From NCBI GenBank assembly GCA_019695345.1, contig JAIBAE010000007.1, positions 1-64,000 of the forward strand: DNA of 64,000 nucleotides. Reading direction: 5' to 3'. Position numbers and translations under genes: made by a program. Positions 7,836-19,900 of the stretch are shown here, piece by piece. How positions within the stretch are numbered: the first letter of the stretch is position 1; every line of letters starts with the position of its first letter. Below the pieces are notes generated by a model that saw only the letters and a list, made by a program, of their open reading frames with translations, was not told where the DNA came from and did no database searches. This DNA comes from Bacteroidota bacterium (lineage in GTDB: Bacteria; Bacteroidota; Ignavibacteria; Kapaibacteriales; NICIL-2).

Positions 7836-9311
7836 ATGGCAGAACCGGACGTACTATCAAAATATGAAGCAGTTATCGGCTTAGAGGTGCATGCGCAACT
7901 AAAAACAGCTACCAAAGCATACTGCGGTTGCTCTACACAGTATGGCGCAAGCCCAAATGTGAATACATGTCCGGTATGTTTGGGGCATCCGGGCGCGTTG
8001 CCGGTGTTTAACAGAAATGTTGTAGAATTTGCCTTACGTATGGGGCTTGCTACAAATTGCAGCATCCGCGAGCATTCTACATTTGCCCGTAAAAATTACT
8101 TCTATCCCGATTTGCCTAAAGGGTACCAGATTTCCCAGTTTGAAGACCCGATTTGTTACAACGGCTTTATAGAAATTGAACTTGGGCAGGGCGAAACCAA
8201 GAAAATTGGTATTACAAGAATTCATATGGAAGAAGATACGGGGAAGTCTATCCACGATTTGGATGTTGACACCCTTGTAGATTTGAACCGTTGTGGTACC
8301 CCCCTTATAGAAATTGTAAGCGAGCCAGATATACGCACCGCAAACGAAGCGTACAGATACCTTATGGCTATTCGCCAAATTGTGATGTACCTTGGAATTT
8401 GCGACGGAAATATGGAAGAAGGCTCGTTGCGTTGCGATGCAAACGTTTCTGTGCGACCCCGGGGGCAAGAGAAGTTTGGAACAAAGACCGAAGTTAAGAA
8501 TTTAAACTCGTTCAGGAATGTAGAAAAAGCTATAGAATACGAAATTTCAAGGCAAATTGAGGTTTTAGAGGGGGGTGGTGTCATACATCAGGAAACCCGA
8601 ATGTGGGATGCCGCAACTCTATCCACAAAAGGGATGAGAAGTAAAGAAGGTTCCCACGACTACCGATATTTCCCTGAACCGGACTTAGTTGGTGTTCATG
8701 TTGCAGACGAATGGGTAGAGAGTGTAAGGGGGGGGCTCCCGGAGTTGCCTTTGGCGCGTAAACGTCGGTTTATTTCGGACTATGGTTTACCTGAATATGA
8801 TGCCGGGATTTTTGTTGAAGAGCAATCGTTAGCTGAATATTTTGAAAGCACATGTTCGGCATTAGAGAAAAAAGGTAACGACCGGTATAAACTTGTAAGC
8901 AACTGGATGATGACCGAAGTAATGCGATATTTATCGGAGCAGAAGCTTTTGGCAGCAGAATTCCATGTTAAGCCGCAATCAATAGCCGAGTTAGTGGAGC
9001 TTTTTGCTGATGATGTGATAAGCAGCAAAGTAGCAAAAGAGATTTTTCCGGATGTGTTATCAGGGAAATCTCCAAAAGCTATAGTAGAAGAACAAGGATT
9101 AGCGCAGGTTTCGGATGTTTCGTGGATAAACGAGGTGATAGCTAATATCTTGGCTGAAAATCCGGATACCATTGAAAAATACAAAAACGGTAAAACCAAC
9201 GTGTTTGGTTTTTTAGTTGGTCAGGCCTTAAAAACCACTAAGGGGAAGGCCAACCCAAAACTTGTAAACGAAATTTTGACCCAGAAACTGCAAGATGCAA
9301 TAAAAGGGTAA
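7836..9311 (+). CDS. gatB: aspartyl/glutamyl-tRNA(Asn/Gln) amidotransferase subunit B
   Basis: A 491-residue subunit of the GatCAB complex, which converts misacylated Glu-tRNA(Gln) and Asp-tRNA(Asn) to the correct amides. GatB holds the kinase and tRNA-binding parts. Signature motifs are [13 protein letters not shown], the zinc cysteines in YCGCS and [27 protein letters not shown], and [18 protein letters not shown]-terminal Yqey-like tRNA-binding domain spans about 345-489. Length is normal. gatA and gatC are not adjacent. A 68-base gap without a terminator separates it from ilvE, so cotranscription is possible. The region contains several short G runs, but the frame is intact. Confidence 0.95.
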   Translation: MAEPDVLSKYEAVIGLEVHAQLKTATKAYCGCSTQYGASPNVNTCPVCLGHPGALPVFNRNVVEFALRMGLATNCSIREHSTFARKNYFYPDLPKGYQISQFEDPICYNGFIEIELGQGETKKIGITRIHMEEDTGKSIHDLDVDTLVDLNRCGTPLIEIVSEPDIRTANEAYRYLMAIRQIVMYLGICDGNMEEGSLRCDANVSVRPRGQEKFGTKTEVKNLNSFRNVEKAIEYEISRQIEVLEGGGVIHQETRMWDAATLSTKGMRSKEGSHDYRYFPEPDLVGVHVADEWVESVRGGLPELPLARKRRFISDYGLPEYDAGIFVEEQSLAEYFESTCSALEKKGNDRYKLVSNWMMTEVMRYLSEQKLLAAEFHVKPQSIAELVELFADDVISSKVAKEIFPDVLSGKSPKAIVEEQGLAQVSDVSWINEVIANILAENPDTIEKYKNGKTNVFGFLVGQALKTTKGKANPKLVNEILTQKLQDAIKG

Positions 9312-9379
9312 TTATATACTTAAGTAATATCTGGCAAACAGATGTTTCTGTGCTGCCAACATAGTAAAGGAAGAATAGT

Positions 9380-10357
9380 ATGCCGGTACCAAGAACTGAA
9401 TTTATCTGGATGAACGGAGAATATGTTAAATGGGAAAATGCAAAAGTGCATGTATTATCGCACGTACTGCATTATGGTTCAGGTTGGTTTGAGGGAATCC
9501 GTTGTTATGACACAAAAAGAGGTCCTGCTATTTTTAGGTTAAAAGAGCACATCAAACGCTTGGAAAACTCTGTAAAGATTTATCACGCAGAACTCCCCTA
9601 CTCACAAAAGCAAATTTGCGATGAGACGGTTGAGTTGGTAAGGAAAAACAAGCTGGCGAGTTGTTATATACGCCCTTTAGCATACCGTGGCTTAGGCGAG
9701 ATGGGGGTTAATCCGTTGGGCTGCCCTATGGAGTTGATTATTGCAGCATGGGAATGGGGTCGTTACTTGGGTAAAGAAGCATTAGAAGAAGGTGTAGATG
9801 TGTGTGTGTCATCGTGGAATCACTTAACACCCAACACAATGCCATCAATCTCAAAAGCTTCTTCTAACTACATGAATTCTCAGCTTGTGCGATTAGAAGC
9901 AGTTCGGCACGGATATTCGGAGGGTATTTCGTTAGATTCTTACGGTAACCTAAGCGAAGGCAGTGGTGAGAATGTGTTCCTTGTAGCCGACGGTACATTA
10001 ATTACACCACCGGCAGGTGCTTCGTTACTACCCGGTATTACCCGTGACACAGTTATTCAGCTTGCCCACGATTTGAAAATTCCGGTTAAAGAACAAACTA
10101 TTCCACGCGCAATGTTATACGTTGCCGATGAAGTGTTTATGACTGGCACAGCAGTAGAGATGACTCCTGTTCGTTCGGTAGATAGACTTACAGTAGGTAG
10201 CGGTAAAACCGGACCTATTACAACAAAATTGATGAAAGCATTTTTCTCTGTTATTCAAGATGGCAAAGACCCACATGGTTGGCTTACGTTTATTAATTCT
10301 GGTAAGAAAACCACTTCTGTCTCAAAAAGTGCTAAAAAGAAAACAGGCAAAAAGTAA
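9380..10357 (+). CDS. ilvE: branched-chain amino acid aminotransferase
   Basis: A 325-residue class IV PLP aminotransferase interconverting Leu, Ile and Val with their 2-oxo acids, with glutamate/2-oxoglutarate. The start HVLSHVLHYGSGWFEGIRCY, the conserved YIRPLAYRGLGEMGVNP, the PLP lysine Lys159 (SISKASSNY), LSEGSGENVF and MTGTAVEMTPV are family hallmarks. The C-terminal tail of about 20 residues is Lys/Ser/Thr-rich and extends beyond the usual end. AAAGGAAGAAT precedes the ATG at 9380. The fused 2-oxoacid dehydrogenase E1 gene follows 67 bases later; together they could turn branched-chain amino acids into acyl-CoA starters for iso-fatty acids. D-alanine or ADC lyase roles are less likely given the motifs. 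Confidence 0.9.
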   Translation: MPVPRTEFIWMNGEYVKWENAKVHVLSHVLHYGSGWFEGIRCYDTKRGPAIFRLKEHIKRLENSVKIYHAELPYSQKQICDETVELVRKNKLASCYIRPLAYRGLGEMGVNPLGCPMELIIAAWEWGRYLGKEALEEGVDVCVSSWNHLTPNTMPSISKASSNYMNSQLVRLEAVRHGYSEGISLDSYGNLSEGSGENVFLVADGTLITPPAGASLLPGITRDTVIQLAHDLKIPVKEQTIPRAMLYVADEVFMTGTAVEMTPVRSVDRLTVGSGKTGPITTKLMKAFFSVIQDGKDPHGWLTFINSGKKTTSVSKSAKKKTGKK

Positions 10358-10424
10358 AAGCGATAGACTATAAGTAGGATTCTTAGTAGAGTAATTGGAA
10401 ATACACAACCGGAGATTATGTATT

Positions 10425-12554
10425 ATGCCACAGGCAAAAACTGCAACAACAAAGAAAACAACAGCTAAAACTAATGGTGCTAACGGCATTTCACCAGCCG
10501 GTGTATCATCAATATCAGCATTTGATTTTACAGGTTTTGATAACGAGACAATTATCAAGTGGTACACGATAAATCATCTTGGTAGAAAGCTCGACGAGAA
10601 GGCTGCCATGTACTTAAAGATGGCAAAAGGATGGTCGTATCATGCACCTTGTGCCGGACACGACGGAATTCAGATTGCTATTGGTCAGACATTCCGTGCC
10701 GGTAAAGACTTCTTATTCCCCTACTACCGTGATTTGCTTACATGTCTTTCGGCGGGCTTAACGCCGGAGGAGATAGTGTTAAATGGTTTAAGCAAAGATG
10801 GTGATGTTGCCGGAGGCGGACGCCATATGAGTAATCACTTTGCAAAGCCTTCAATCCGAATACAGAATGGTTCATCTTGTACCGGAAATCACTGTCAACA
10901 CGCAGCAGGTACTGCTAGGGCTGTTAAAAAATACAAAGGTGATGAGGTTGTAATTTATTCCGGTGGAGATTCTGCATCAGCTGAGGGGTATTTCTACGAA
11001 GCTGTAAATGGTGCAAATACCGAAAAACTTCCGGTGATCTTTGTTATTCAAAATAATCATTTTGGTATATCGGTACCTTTGCGCGAAGCATTTGCTTCCG
11101 AAGTAGTTTCTGACCAATTTGTAGGATTCAAGAACCTAAAAATCATTAATTGTAACGGGCGCGATGTATTTGATTCTTACCGTGCTATGCAACAAGCAGT
11201 AGAGTATGTACTCTCCGGTGCAGGACCCGCCATGGTGCATGCAGAGTGCGATAGAATTGGCTCGCACTCTAATTCTGATAACCACGAGTTGTATCGCACC
11301 AAAGAGGAAATTGATGCAATGAAAGTCCGCGACCCTCTTCACCTATTCCGTCAAGCAATTCTGGATAAAAAGATACTTACCGAAGAGCAGTTGCAAAAAA
11401 TAGAAAAGGAAAACACAGATAACATGTATGCCGCATGTGATAAGGTTGAGGCATCTGCCGACCCAAGTCCAGAGTCATATACTGAGTTTCTACTTCCACC
11501 TTCTGTTGTTGATTATAACGATAATTCCGAAAGCCGTTTTGTTAATGACCCAAATGCACAACAATACACACTACGTGAAGGCATTAATATTGCAATGAAA
11601 GAAGAGTTCCACAGGAATCCAAATACATTCCTCTGGGGGCAAGATGTGGCATCGGTAAATAAACAAGGTATTTTTAATGTTCCTAAGGGAATGTTAGATG
11701 AGTTTGGCAACGACCGTGTGTTTAATGCCCCAATTGCCGAAGACTATATTGTTGGTACAGCAAACGGTATGTGCCGATACCGCGATGATATACGAGTTGT
11801 TGTAGAAGGTGCTGAATTTGCCGATTACTTCTGGCCGGCTATGGAGCAGTTGTTAGAATGCTCGCACGACTACTGGCGCACAAAAGGTCAGTTTACGCCT
11901 AATATAACAATACGTTTGGCAAGTGGTGGTTATATACAAGGTGGTTTGTACCACTCTCAAAACCTTGATGCAATTTTTGCACACCTGCCGGGAATTCGTG
12001 TTGTGTGCCCTGCTTTTGCCGATGACGCAATTGGTTTAATGCGTAATAGTATCCGTTCGCAGGGAGTAACTATGTACCTTGAGCCAAAGTATCTATATAA
12101 TTATCGTCCAGGCTCAACATCTAAACCAGCCGATGATTTTATCATTCCTTTTGGCAAAGCAAAAGTACGCCGTTTGGGAACTGATGTTACAATTATAAGT
12201 TACGGAAATGCTATACATATATCCTTAAAAGCTGCAGAACAGTTGGCTGCTGAAGGTATTAGTGCAGAAGTAATAGACTTACGTTCTCTTCGCCCTTGGG
12301 ATAAAGAGAAGGTGTTTGAATCGGTAAAGAAAACAAGCAGAGCTGTAGTTGCACACGAGCATTATTTAACAGGTGGTTTTGGTGGTGAAATTGCATCTAG
12401 CATAACAGAAGAATGCTTCCGTTGGTTGGATGCACCTGTTGTACGTATTGCCTCTAAGGATACTCCTGTTGGATTCTCAAAAATCTTAGAAACTGCAATA
12501 CTCCTCAATTCCGAGGATATTGTTAAGTCTGTTAAGAAAGTATGTAATTACTAA
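10425..12554 (+). CDS. 2-oxoacid dehydrogenase E1, fused alpha and beta subunits
   Basis: A 709-residue thiamine-diphosphate enzyme catalysing the decarboxylating step of a branched-chain 2-oxoacid or pyruvate dehydrogenase complex. A Lys/Thr/Ala-rich leader (about 1-30) precedes the alpha part (about 35-365), which has the TPP motif running from GGDSASAEGYFYEA to VIQNNHFG. The beta part (about 383-709) begins REGINIAMKEEF and has GTANGMCRYR, LDAIFAHLPGIRVVCPA and DLRSLRPWD. Start choice: ATG at 10425 after GGAG (10411-10414); the frame extends to a TTG at 10395 without a ribosome site. E2 and E3 genes are not adjacent. The neighbour ilvE favours branched-chain substrates. An R1 inverted pair starts right after the stop. 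Confidence 0.88.
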   Translation: MPQAKTATTKKTTAKTNGANGISPAGVSSISAFDFTGFDNETIIKWYTINHLGRKLDEKAAMYLKMAKGWSYHAPCAGHDGIQIAIGQTFRAGKDFLFPYYRDLLTCLSAGLTPEEIVLNGLSKDGDVAGGGRHMSNHFAKPSIRIQNGSSCTGNHCQHAAGTARAVKKYKGDEVVIYSGGDSASAEGYFYEAVNGANTEKLPVIFVIQNNHFGISVPLREAFASEVVSDQFVGFKNLKIINCNGRDVFDSYRAMQQAVEYVLSGAGPAMVHAECDRIGSHSNSDNHELYRTKEEIDAMKVRDPLHLFRQAILDKKILTEEQLQKIEKENTDNMYAACDKVEASADPSPESYTEFLLPPSVVDYNDNSESRFVNDPNAQQYTLREGINIAMKEEFHRNPNTFLWGQDVASVNKQGIFNVPKGMLDEFGNDRVFNAPIAEDYIVGTANGMCRYRDDIRVVVEGAEFADYFWPAMEQLLECSHDYWRTKGQFTPNITIRLASGGYIQGGLYHSQNLDAIFAHLPGIRVVCPAFADDAIGLMRNSIRSQGVTMYLEPKYLYNYRPGSTSKPADDFIIPFGKAKVRRLGTDVTIISYGNAIHISLKAAEQLAAEGISAEVIDLRSLRPWDKEKVFESVKKTSRAVVAHEHYLTGGFGGEIASSITEECFRWLDAPVVRIASKDTPVGFSKILETAILLNSEDIVKSVKKVCNY

Positions 12555-12557
12555 TGG

Positions 12558-12740
12558 TTTTGCTACCGCAGGACGGCATAGCACATCCAGCTGAAAGGTA
12601 GCAAGCGTTGCCGGACAGCGTGGCTATTTTCCAGAAAAGCGTTATTCGTATAGTAGGTATTCGTTTTATTGGTGACGATCTGTCCCGCAGGAAACCGGTG
12701 TGATTACAAGAAGTTGCGGAGCGGTTTGCGAAAGCAGAAG
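12558..12740. repeat. R1 repeat, complete inverted pair
   Basis: Plus half: TTTTGCTACCGCAGG, GTTGCCGGACAGCG, GCGTTATTCGT. Minus half: TTCTGCTTTCGCAAACCGC, TCCTGCGGGACAGATCG. It starts 4 bases after the E1 stop. In the remaining gap up to 13045 I see only the tRNA-Arg gene and its promoter. Confidence 0.65.
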
Positions 12741-12859
12741 AAAAATTAAATAAATAAAGTGTGGTGTGGAAAACACACTGTAAGGTAAATCTGACACTTT
12801 GTATTAACGGTGGTAAAAATCTAATTGCAAGATGTTGAAAGTGAGTTAATAAATATATC

Positions 12860-12889
12860 TTGTTATTAGGGTGCTATCATCTATATTTG
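12860..12889 (+). promoter_or_regulatory. Bacteroidota-type promoter of tRNA-Arg
   Basis: TTG at 12860-12862 and TATATTTG at 12882-12889 are separated by 19 bases, matching the -33/-7 TTG...TAnnTTTG arrangement. Transcription would start near 12896, about 35 bases before the tRNA. Confidence 0.6.
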
Positions 12890-12930
12890 CGTGCCTTGGT
12901 GTATTATGAGCATGTACACTGCGCATGTCC

Positions 12931-13003
12931 GCGCCCGTAGCTTAATGGATATAGCGTTGGATTCCGGTTCCAAAGGTTGGGGGTTCGAGTCCCTCCGGGC
13001 GTA
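12931..13003 (+). tRNA. tRNA-Arg (anticodon CCG)
   Basis: A 73-base cloverleaf. Acceptor arm GCGCCCG pairs with CGGGCGT (the first pair is G-U), with discriminator A. The anticodon stem TTGGA/TCCAA encloses the loop TTCCGGT, giving anticodon CCG, which reads CGG. The T arm is GGGGG-TTCGAGT-CCCTC. The D arm is GCT/AGC. CCA is not encoded. The gene lies 42 bases before the TPR protein gene. Confidence 0.95.
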
Positions 13004-13045
13004 CTTAACTCTTTTGATTTATAGGTATTTATAGAATTTTTATTT

Positions 13046-13765
13046 ATGAGCGAGAACCAGTCAGATACTTTGCAACAACAAGATGAAAATGTTGTAGAAG
13101 CAACCCAGGGGAGCGGTAATGCTTCAAATTGGTTGCAAGGTAATCTTATGTATATAGTAGGTGGGGTGATTGCTATTGTATTAGTGATTTTTGGTATAAA
13201 ATGGTACAGTAGTAATATGGAGGAGAAGGAGCAGGTAGCAAGCTTAGCTCTAAGCAGAGTAAAGACTTACTACGATGCAGGCGAGTGGCAAAAAGCATTA
13301 GATGGCGACCCGAATAAAAAAGTCCGTAACGAGACGATAATTGGTTTGAAGTCAATAGTTGATGAATACGAGTCAACATCAGCTGGGAAGTCTGCGGCAT
13401 TATACGCTGGTAATGCGTTTGTGATGTTGAAGAAAATGGATGAAGCTGAAAAGTACTTTGAGATTGCATCGAAGGCAGATTCGAAAATCGTGGTAGTTGG
13501 TGCAAAATCAGGACTTGCGGGATGTTTGGAGTCAAAGAAAAACTATAAAGAAGCGGCCGACATTTACGAAAAATTGTTAGAAATGGCTGATGAGGTTGGC
13601 GGCAAAGATCGATATGAATTGTATGCAGGATTGTGTTATGAAAAGTTGGGTGATAAAGTGAATTCAGAGAAAATGTATAGAAATTTACTGGCTGAGTTTG
13701 AAAATTCTGAATATGCCGGGGAAGCAAAGTCGGGATTAGTAAGGCTTGGCATGGTTGTTGAATAA
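13046..13765 (+). CDS. membrane-anchored TPR protein, YfgM-like
   Basis: A 239-residue protein. A polar N-terminus (1-33) is followed by one membrane segment at about 34-52 (YIVGGVIAIVLVIFGIKW) and then helical repeats of TPR type: SAALYAGNAFVMLKKMDEAEKYFEIA, YKEAADIYEKLLEMA and DRYELYAGLCYEKLGDKVNSEKMY. The layout resembles YfgM-type ancillary proteins of the Sec translocon and of outer-membrane biogenesis, with the repeats in the periplasm. That role is inferred from architecture only. Its position just upstream of a block of exported proteins is suggestive but not proof. The ATG at 13046 is preceded by an AT-rich leader with no strong ribosome site. Confidence 0.75.
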   Translation: MSENQSDTLQQQDENVVEATQGSGNASNWLQGNLMYIVGGVIAIVLVIFGIKWYSSNMEEKEQVASLALSRVKTYYDAGEWQKALDGDPNKKVRNETIIGLKSIVDEYESTSAGKSAALYAGNAFVMLKKMDEAEKYFEIASKADSKIVVVGAKSGLAGCLESKKNYKEAADIYEKLLEMADEVGGKDRYELYAGLCYEKLGDKVNSEKMYRNLLAEFENSEYAGEAKSGLVRLGMVVE

Positions 13766-13932
13766 GGTAGTAATTGCTACGGTGTAAAATAATGCGCCTG
13801 ACACACAACAACAGAGACAAAATTCAGATGAAATTCGGCAAAACCGCAAAAACATCTAAGGAAAGACGACCAAAAGTGATAAATAAAAATAAATTTTTAA
13901 TAGTTAGTAGTATTAATCCATTCGGAGGTAGT

Positions 13933-16900
13933 ATGCATCGTTGGTTTCGTTTGAGCACACTGCTTGCCTTGTTCGTATTAGCGACAGGTGTGAGTGTTGC
14001 ACAATTACCCGTTAAAGATGTTGCCGGGCGGATAGCACAGAATGATGTGCGTATCTTCGTCCGTGATACTCTTTATCGTATCAGCGGGCCCTACATTGTA
14101 GCCGGGTCATTGGTTATTGAACCGGGGACTACAGTAGAGTTCTTACCGAACGGTCGCTTAATTGATTCAGTTGGTGGTAGAATTATCGCCGACGGTCGTG
14201 CAAGAGCGAACTATTCGGGTACAAATTATACTAATGTGTTCCGTCCAACGGGCGCATTAGCATATGATTATTCAGATCCGGCATATTTTATGTCGAATGC
14301 TGCTGTTTCGGTTTCATCTCAAATTGAGCCGACTATTCACAGCGCAAAACGCGACGTTACATTTAACGTTGTGTTAGATACATTGGCACGTAAGATTGAG
14401 AACTTGCCTGCTCCATTAGCTGCACCTGCGGTTCCTGGTTCGGTATATCCATCTTGGCCAATTGCAATCAATCCGGATCCATTAAACCCGGGAGCAAATC
14501 CAACGCTTCCTCCGAACACATATGTACCAACATTTGCTTCGCCATTTGTGGCTGCAACTGTAATGAATGGTACATCGTATTATAACACAAAATTCGTTGT
14601 TACGTACGAACAAGCGTTATTATGGATTGCAGCACGTTTATCCGATCCAACAAGCGACCCTGCAATTAGAACATTGCAATGGCGCCGTGTTGGCCGTCGC
14701 GATTCATGTGCAACTGCTGTGAATATTGGCGGAGTAATTTGTGGTAACCGCGCTGTTGATAGAATTCGTTTTGTAGGTAAAGCAATAAATAACTTCTCAC
14801 GTGAGTGGGGACATATGATTGTGTTACCAGGTGCGCGTACAGCGTTCTTCCGCGATTGTGATTTTGAAAACTTCAGAAAAGATACAACAGTAGACCGCGT
14901 AGATATATACCAAGGTACAGGTGGATCAGCATCTGCACCTGGTACATTAAACTTTAACTTAGTTTCATCTACGCAAGGCTCAGGTGGTGTGTTAAGTATA
15001 TTGTCATCACGTACATGGATGGTGAACTGTAACTTTAAGAAAAATATGGCACGCTACCATGGTGGAGCAGTACAATTCTTACAGGCACCAGTAGCACCTA
15101 CAGGTCAAACTCAGTATCCTGCAACATTGACAACAGGTACTGCGGCAAACAACCAATACTTAGCATTGCCAGCATCATATCAACCAGCAGATTTAGGTAA
15201 TTCAGTAGGTACGGGTCCAATTATTGTAAATCAATATTTGTTTGAACAAAATACCTCGAATACTAGTACATTATTACCTGCACCAAGAATAAATTCAGAT
15301 CCTAACAATATGTTGTATGTGCGTGCACATGATAACTTATACTACCCAACATTAAAAGAAATGGATGATCAATACCGTCAGTTAATTGACGATGGTCGTC
15401 TTGCGGTTTATTTAGGACGTATCCGTCAGTTAACATTTACAGAAAACAAAGTACTTAATGCAAATATTAAGCAAGTAGTAACAAGTTTAGGTGTAATTGT
15501 TACTGATGATGATAGTTCGGCAGCTACAATTGAGACCAATGCCAATAGATTATTTAAAAATCAGGCATATGGTGGAGCTGTATATATGAGTGGACGTTGG
15601 GGCATAGATATCGGTTTAGGTGTTAATGATTTCCAAGGTCGTGACTTTGTAATATTCGATGGAAATAAAACTCAAAACCATCAGCCTGAACAAACTAGTG
15701 GTGTTAGTACAGGTGGTTCTAAAGGTGGAGCGATATATGTAACAGGTTTTACTTCGCTTGTAACAACCGGACGTTATCGTTCAAATATGACTGAAACAAA
15801 ATTCATTACCAATACATATAACTCTGCTGCTTTGAATCAAGGTGGTGCAGTTTATATGGCTGCAACAGCAGGCCGTTTAATGTTGCGTGGTGGTCAGGAT
15901 GTACAAGTACCAATGTATATGACATCAAATAAATCTGACCGTGGTGGTGCAATTTATGTAGATGAAAACTTTAGCTCAGATCCTAATCGCCCATCTCCAC
16001 ATATTGGTGGTAACAATGTAAATAATATTCAAGTACGTAATCTTGGGTATAATATCAAATTACAGAACAATACTGCTACATACGATGGTGGTGCAATTTT
16101 CACAAAGCGCAATTACTTAATGTATGGTGCAGGTGGAGTAGTAAGTAATGTAATATTAGGTTACACTTCAGCGCATTTACTAGAATTAAGTGGCAATATT
16201 GCGGGTTATTCAGGTGGTGCAGTTGCAACACATATGCGTTCAGGAGTTACAGAGCCTGAGCGTGGTTATATTCGTGTTGTTCGTGCAATATTTGATAATA
16301 ACCGTGTAGGTGAAAATATTGATACAAGCGCAGCTGCTAAGAACAGTGTTCGTGGTGGTGGAGCATTGTATGCTTTAAATGCAGAGTTGCAAACAATACA
16401 GGGTGTAAGATTTAATAATAACCTTGCACAATGGGGTAATGGTGGTGCTATTGCATTAATTAATCCTCGCCCATCATTTACAACTAGTGGATCGGCAACA
16501 GGTAACTTCCAACGCGTATTCGCTACAGATTTAGATGTAGTAACATATGGATCAAATCCAGCATTTGTTACTGGATTCCAGTCAGTAAACGATCCGTTTA
16601 CATTTAATCCAAATAGCGCGTATCCTCCTCACGTTAACATGTTGACAAGATTTTTAGATAATAGAGCAGTAGAAAATTCAGCTAGAATGGGTAGTGGTGC
16701 AACACAGGCTGGAAATATAACACTACGTCACCCAGGTACTGGTGTTACAACTGGTCCAGATGCTGGAATAGGCGGAACACAGTTACAAGAAAATGGTACA
16801 GGTCTTGGTGGTGCTGTTTATATTTTAGATGAAATAACAGCAGCAAGAGCAGGACGTTTAGACTCAATTTTCTTTAATCGTGTAAGATTCCAAAATCAAT

Positions 16901-19900
16901 CAGCATATAGTGGAGCAGCAGTATACTCAGATAACTATGACTTAAAATTAGTTATGTTGAGAAGTTTTGTTGCTAATAACACGGCAACATCGAATGTTGG
17001 TGCAACACAAAATGGGATCACAGGCCCAATGATTACATTAGGCACAACCACATATAATGCAGCATCAAGTGATTTAGCTGGTGCGATTATATATGGTGAA
17101 GCAATTGGTCCAGTACCACAAGCAAGTTATAGTACAGCTGGTAATTCAATGTATGATAACAATGCACGTTTCTTAATTCGTGTGCCAGATGCTCCTAATA
17201 CTAAAGGGGTTTTAGCTGGGACGACAGGAATTGGATACGGTGGTGTAGATACATTGCGTGGAAACTATTGGGGACGTACTGAAGCAAATGTAACGACAAA
17301 AGTATATCGTTATGATACAAGCGGTAATCCTGCAGATTCGGTGTATCAAGAAACATTCTTCTGGGCAGGTGATGGAACACAACAATTAAGATTTATGCGT
17401 GGTGGATCAGGTAAAGACCAAGGTCCATTCGAAAGCCCATTGCGTTATAATTACACACCAATTCCAGTATTAAATGGTGCGAATGAGAACACGGTTAATA
17501 CAGCATCTATACCAGAAAAATTGTTGCAACAAGGTAGAGTATATGACTCATATGATAAGGGTACAGATATTAAACTCTTAGATTATGCTTCACGTCGTAT
17601 GTCTCCAATTGAAGATTTTGCAGTTGGTATTCCAACATTATTACGCAAATATTCAACAGTTAGCGATGCGAAAAATCCATCATACAACAAGTATATTAAA
17701 CGATGGACACGTAATCCATTTGTAGCTGAAGTTGATCCAAATATCAATGTATTACAAACAGAATTCAAAGGTGATCATCCAATCGGTTACCCACTGTTCT
17801 TAGAGGCTCAAGCAGATTATTCATCATTAGATGTAAATATTAGTAACAACGACGTTCGTTCAATAAATGAAACAGTGTTCTTTGTAATAAATACTTCGAC
17901 AGGTGACTATATTCGAGTAAATATGGCACAATTAGATAACACAAGTGAAGTGTTTAGAGCAAGGGTAGATATTGTTCCAGACTCAACAAATGGCGGACAA
18001 TTCCAAAGTGGTTACCAAGCGCGCAGAAATGCTGAAGGTTTAGCTAACTTTGGTACAGACTTAGCGTCGATTTTAGCAGCAATTAAACGCAATGCTGAAA
18101 ATGAAGACTTAGGTACATTACAAGGTCGAAAATACGAAGCCTCAGCAGCTGGAAGTCAATTGGGTGGTTCAGGGTTCTCCTTATCAAACCGTCCAACATT
18201 ACCTGCATCTAACGGTGGTGCGGAAACTTACTTCGCTGGTGAACGATATAATGCAATTCCAGCAAAAGCCGGTGATAATATCGCTATCGTTTCACGTTCA
18301 GCACTTTGGAGAGAAGTTGGTTCAAATAATGATGCATTTGCTGGAGCATTAATGTTCAGAGTAGGTACATCAACACCTCCTCCAGTGTGGACAGGTAATA
18401 AACTTTCAACAGCATTGCCGTTGCAACAAAATGGTACACCAGTGCCTCCTATCTTCAGAAACAGAATATTTGTATCGGAGGATCGAGTTTATCCAAGAGA
18501 CCCAAGTGATCCAAATAATGCCGGATTCCCAGGACGTGACACGATTTTTGCAATTACTGCACGTGATACAAACTTGTTCTACAATCCAAATGCAATATTG
18601 AATCCAGCTGGATTTACACGCTTAGATTATGGTTGGAGTGTAGATGCAGGATCAGGATTATCACATTGGTTAAAAGCTGATACAATCAAAGCTGATCAAA
18701 CAGCTCCATTAAATGATTGGTGGCAGGCAAAAGGGTATGTTAGATTAAAAGGTCAGCCTTCTAATCCATATATTGTACCAGGTGGAGAACGTGTTGTTGT
18801 TACAGCTCGAAACTTCCCACCAACTTACCGCACATTAGATTCAATGAAAGCAGCTGGTGTTGCAGATAGTGTGATTGCAAAATATATCTATCTCTATCCA
18901 ATGTACTTTGCAAATCAACAGTACGATGGAACAAATGCACGTTGGTTGCAACAAGATACGGTTAACTATGGATGGAATTATGACACAGCATATACTTTCT
19001 GGATACATGTAACAGATAGTTTGCCAAGGATTGTGGATATTATTAATCCATGCCCTGCTCCAAACAATGCTATATATGCGAATGTGACAGATAAATTGAG
19101 AATGAAATTCGATATTCAATCGGATGACGAATTAGAGGATTCTACAGCAGACGCAGAAGGTTGGGACTTTAAATATGGCCGTACATCATATGCATTCCTA
19201 TCAAAAAATCGTAACGATGTAGGACAGGATACGGCAAATGACCAAATAACATTGGTTCGTCCTCACTGGATGAGAAATGCTAACTTCCGTAAGTATTCAG
19301 ACCCAACTCAGGCAGACCCATTTGCAACTGACTATACAACGAAAGGTCAATTATATGTTCAAATTGATTCTGCAGCAGCCATACAGGAATTGAGCCCAAT
19401 ATATCGGATACACAATGCATTGAATACAGATACAACCATGACAATAGTTGTAAATGATGGACACAGTGGTATAACAACAATGAATAAACGCATTATTGTT
19501 AACATGATGCCAACAATTATGAACACTGCGTTAGCAGAAGCATGGGAAGATCAGGATTACAATAGTGATTTGTCTAAGGTAGAACCTGATAGTATGCGTC
19601 GCATTATTGTAAGTGATCCAAATTTTGGTCAAATTATGCAGAAGTATGAGTTGATTTACGGCGACGATTCACGTAAAACAGCTGGTATTCCAAGAGATGC
19701 ATGCTTCCCTGAGGCAGGAAATTGGGATATATCAAACGCATCTACTCCAAAATGGTTAAAGGTAAATGATGTAAATGGTGTTTTATATGGAACACCAAGA
19801 GTAGGTGATGCAAAAGTTACCGATACCACAGTAAAAGTAACAGCGTTAGTAACCGATGAAGGTGGTTTAACACATGTTAAAACTTTAGATCTAAAGATTA

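Noticed and set aside
8560-8740. G runs in gatB (GGGGGGTGG, GGGGGGGCTCC) as possible slippage or frameshift sites
   Set aside because: The frame is intact across both and the protein matches the family throughout; no evidence of programmed frameshifting.
12931-13003. tRNA-Arg considered as an integration site for a mobile island covering 13-28 kb
   Set aside because: No repeat of the tRNA 3' end was found downstream and no integrase gene is present; the surface-protein cluster simply follows the tRNA.
13173-13820. 215-codon minus-strand open frame over the TPR gene
   Set aside because: It overlaps a well-supported TPR protein and has a Leu/His/Gln/Ser-rich shadow composition with no domain.
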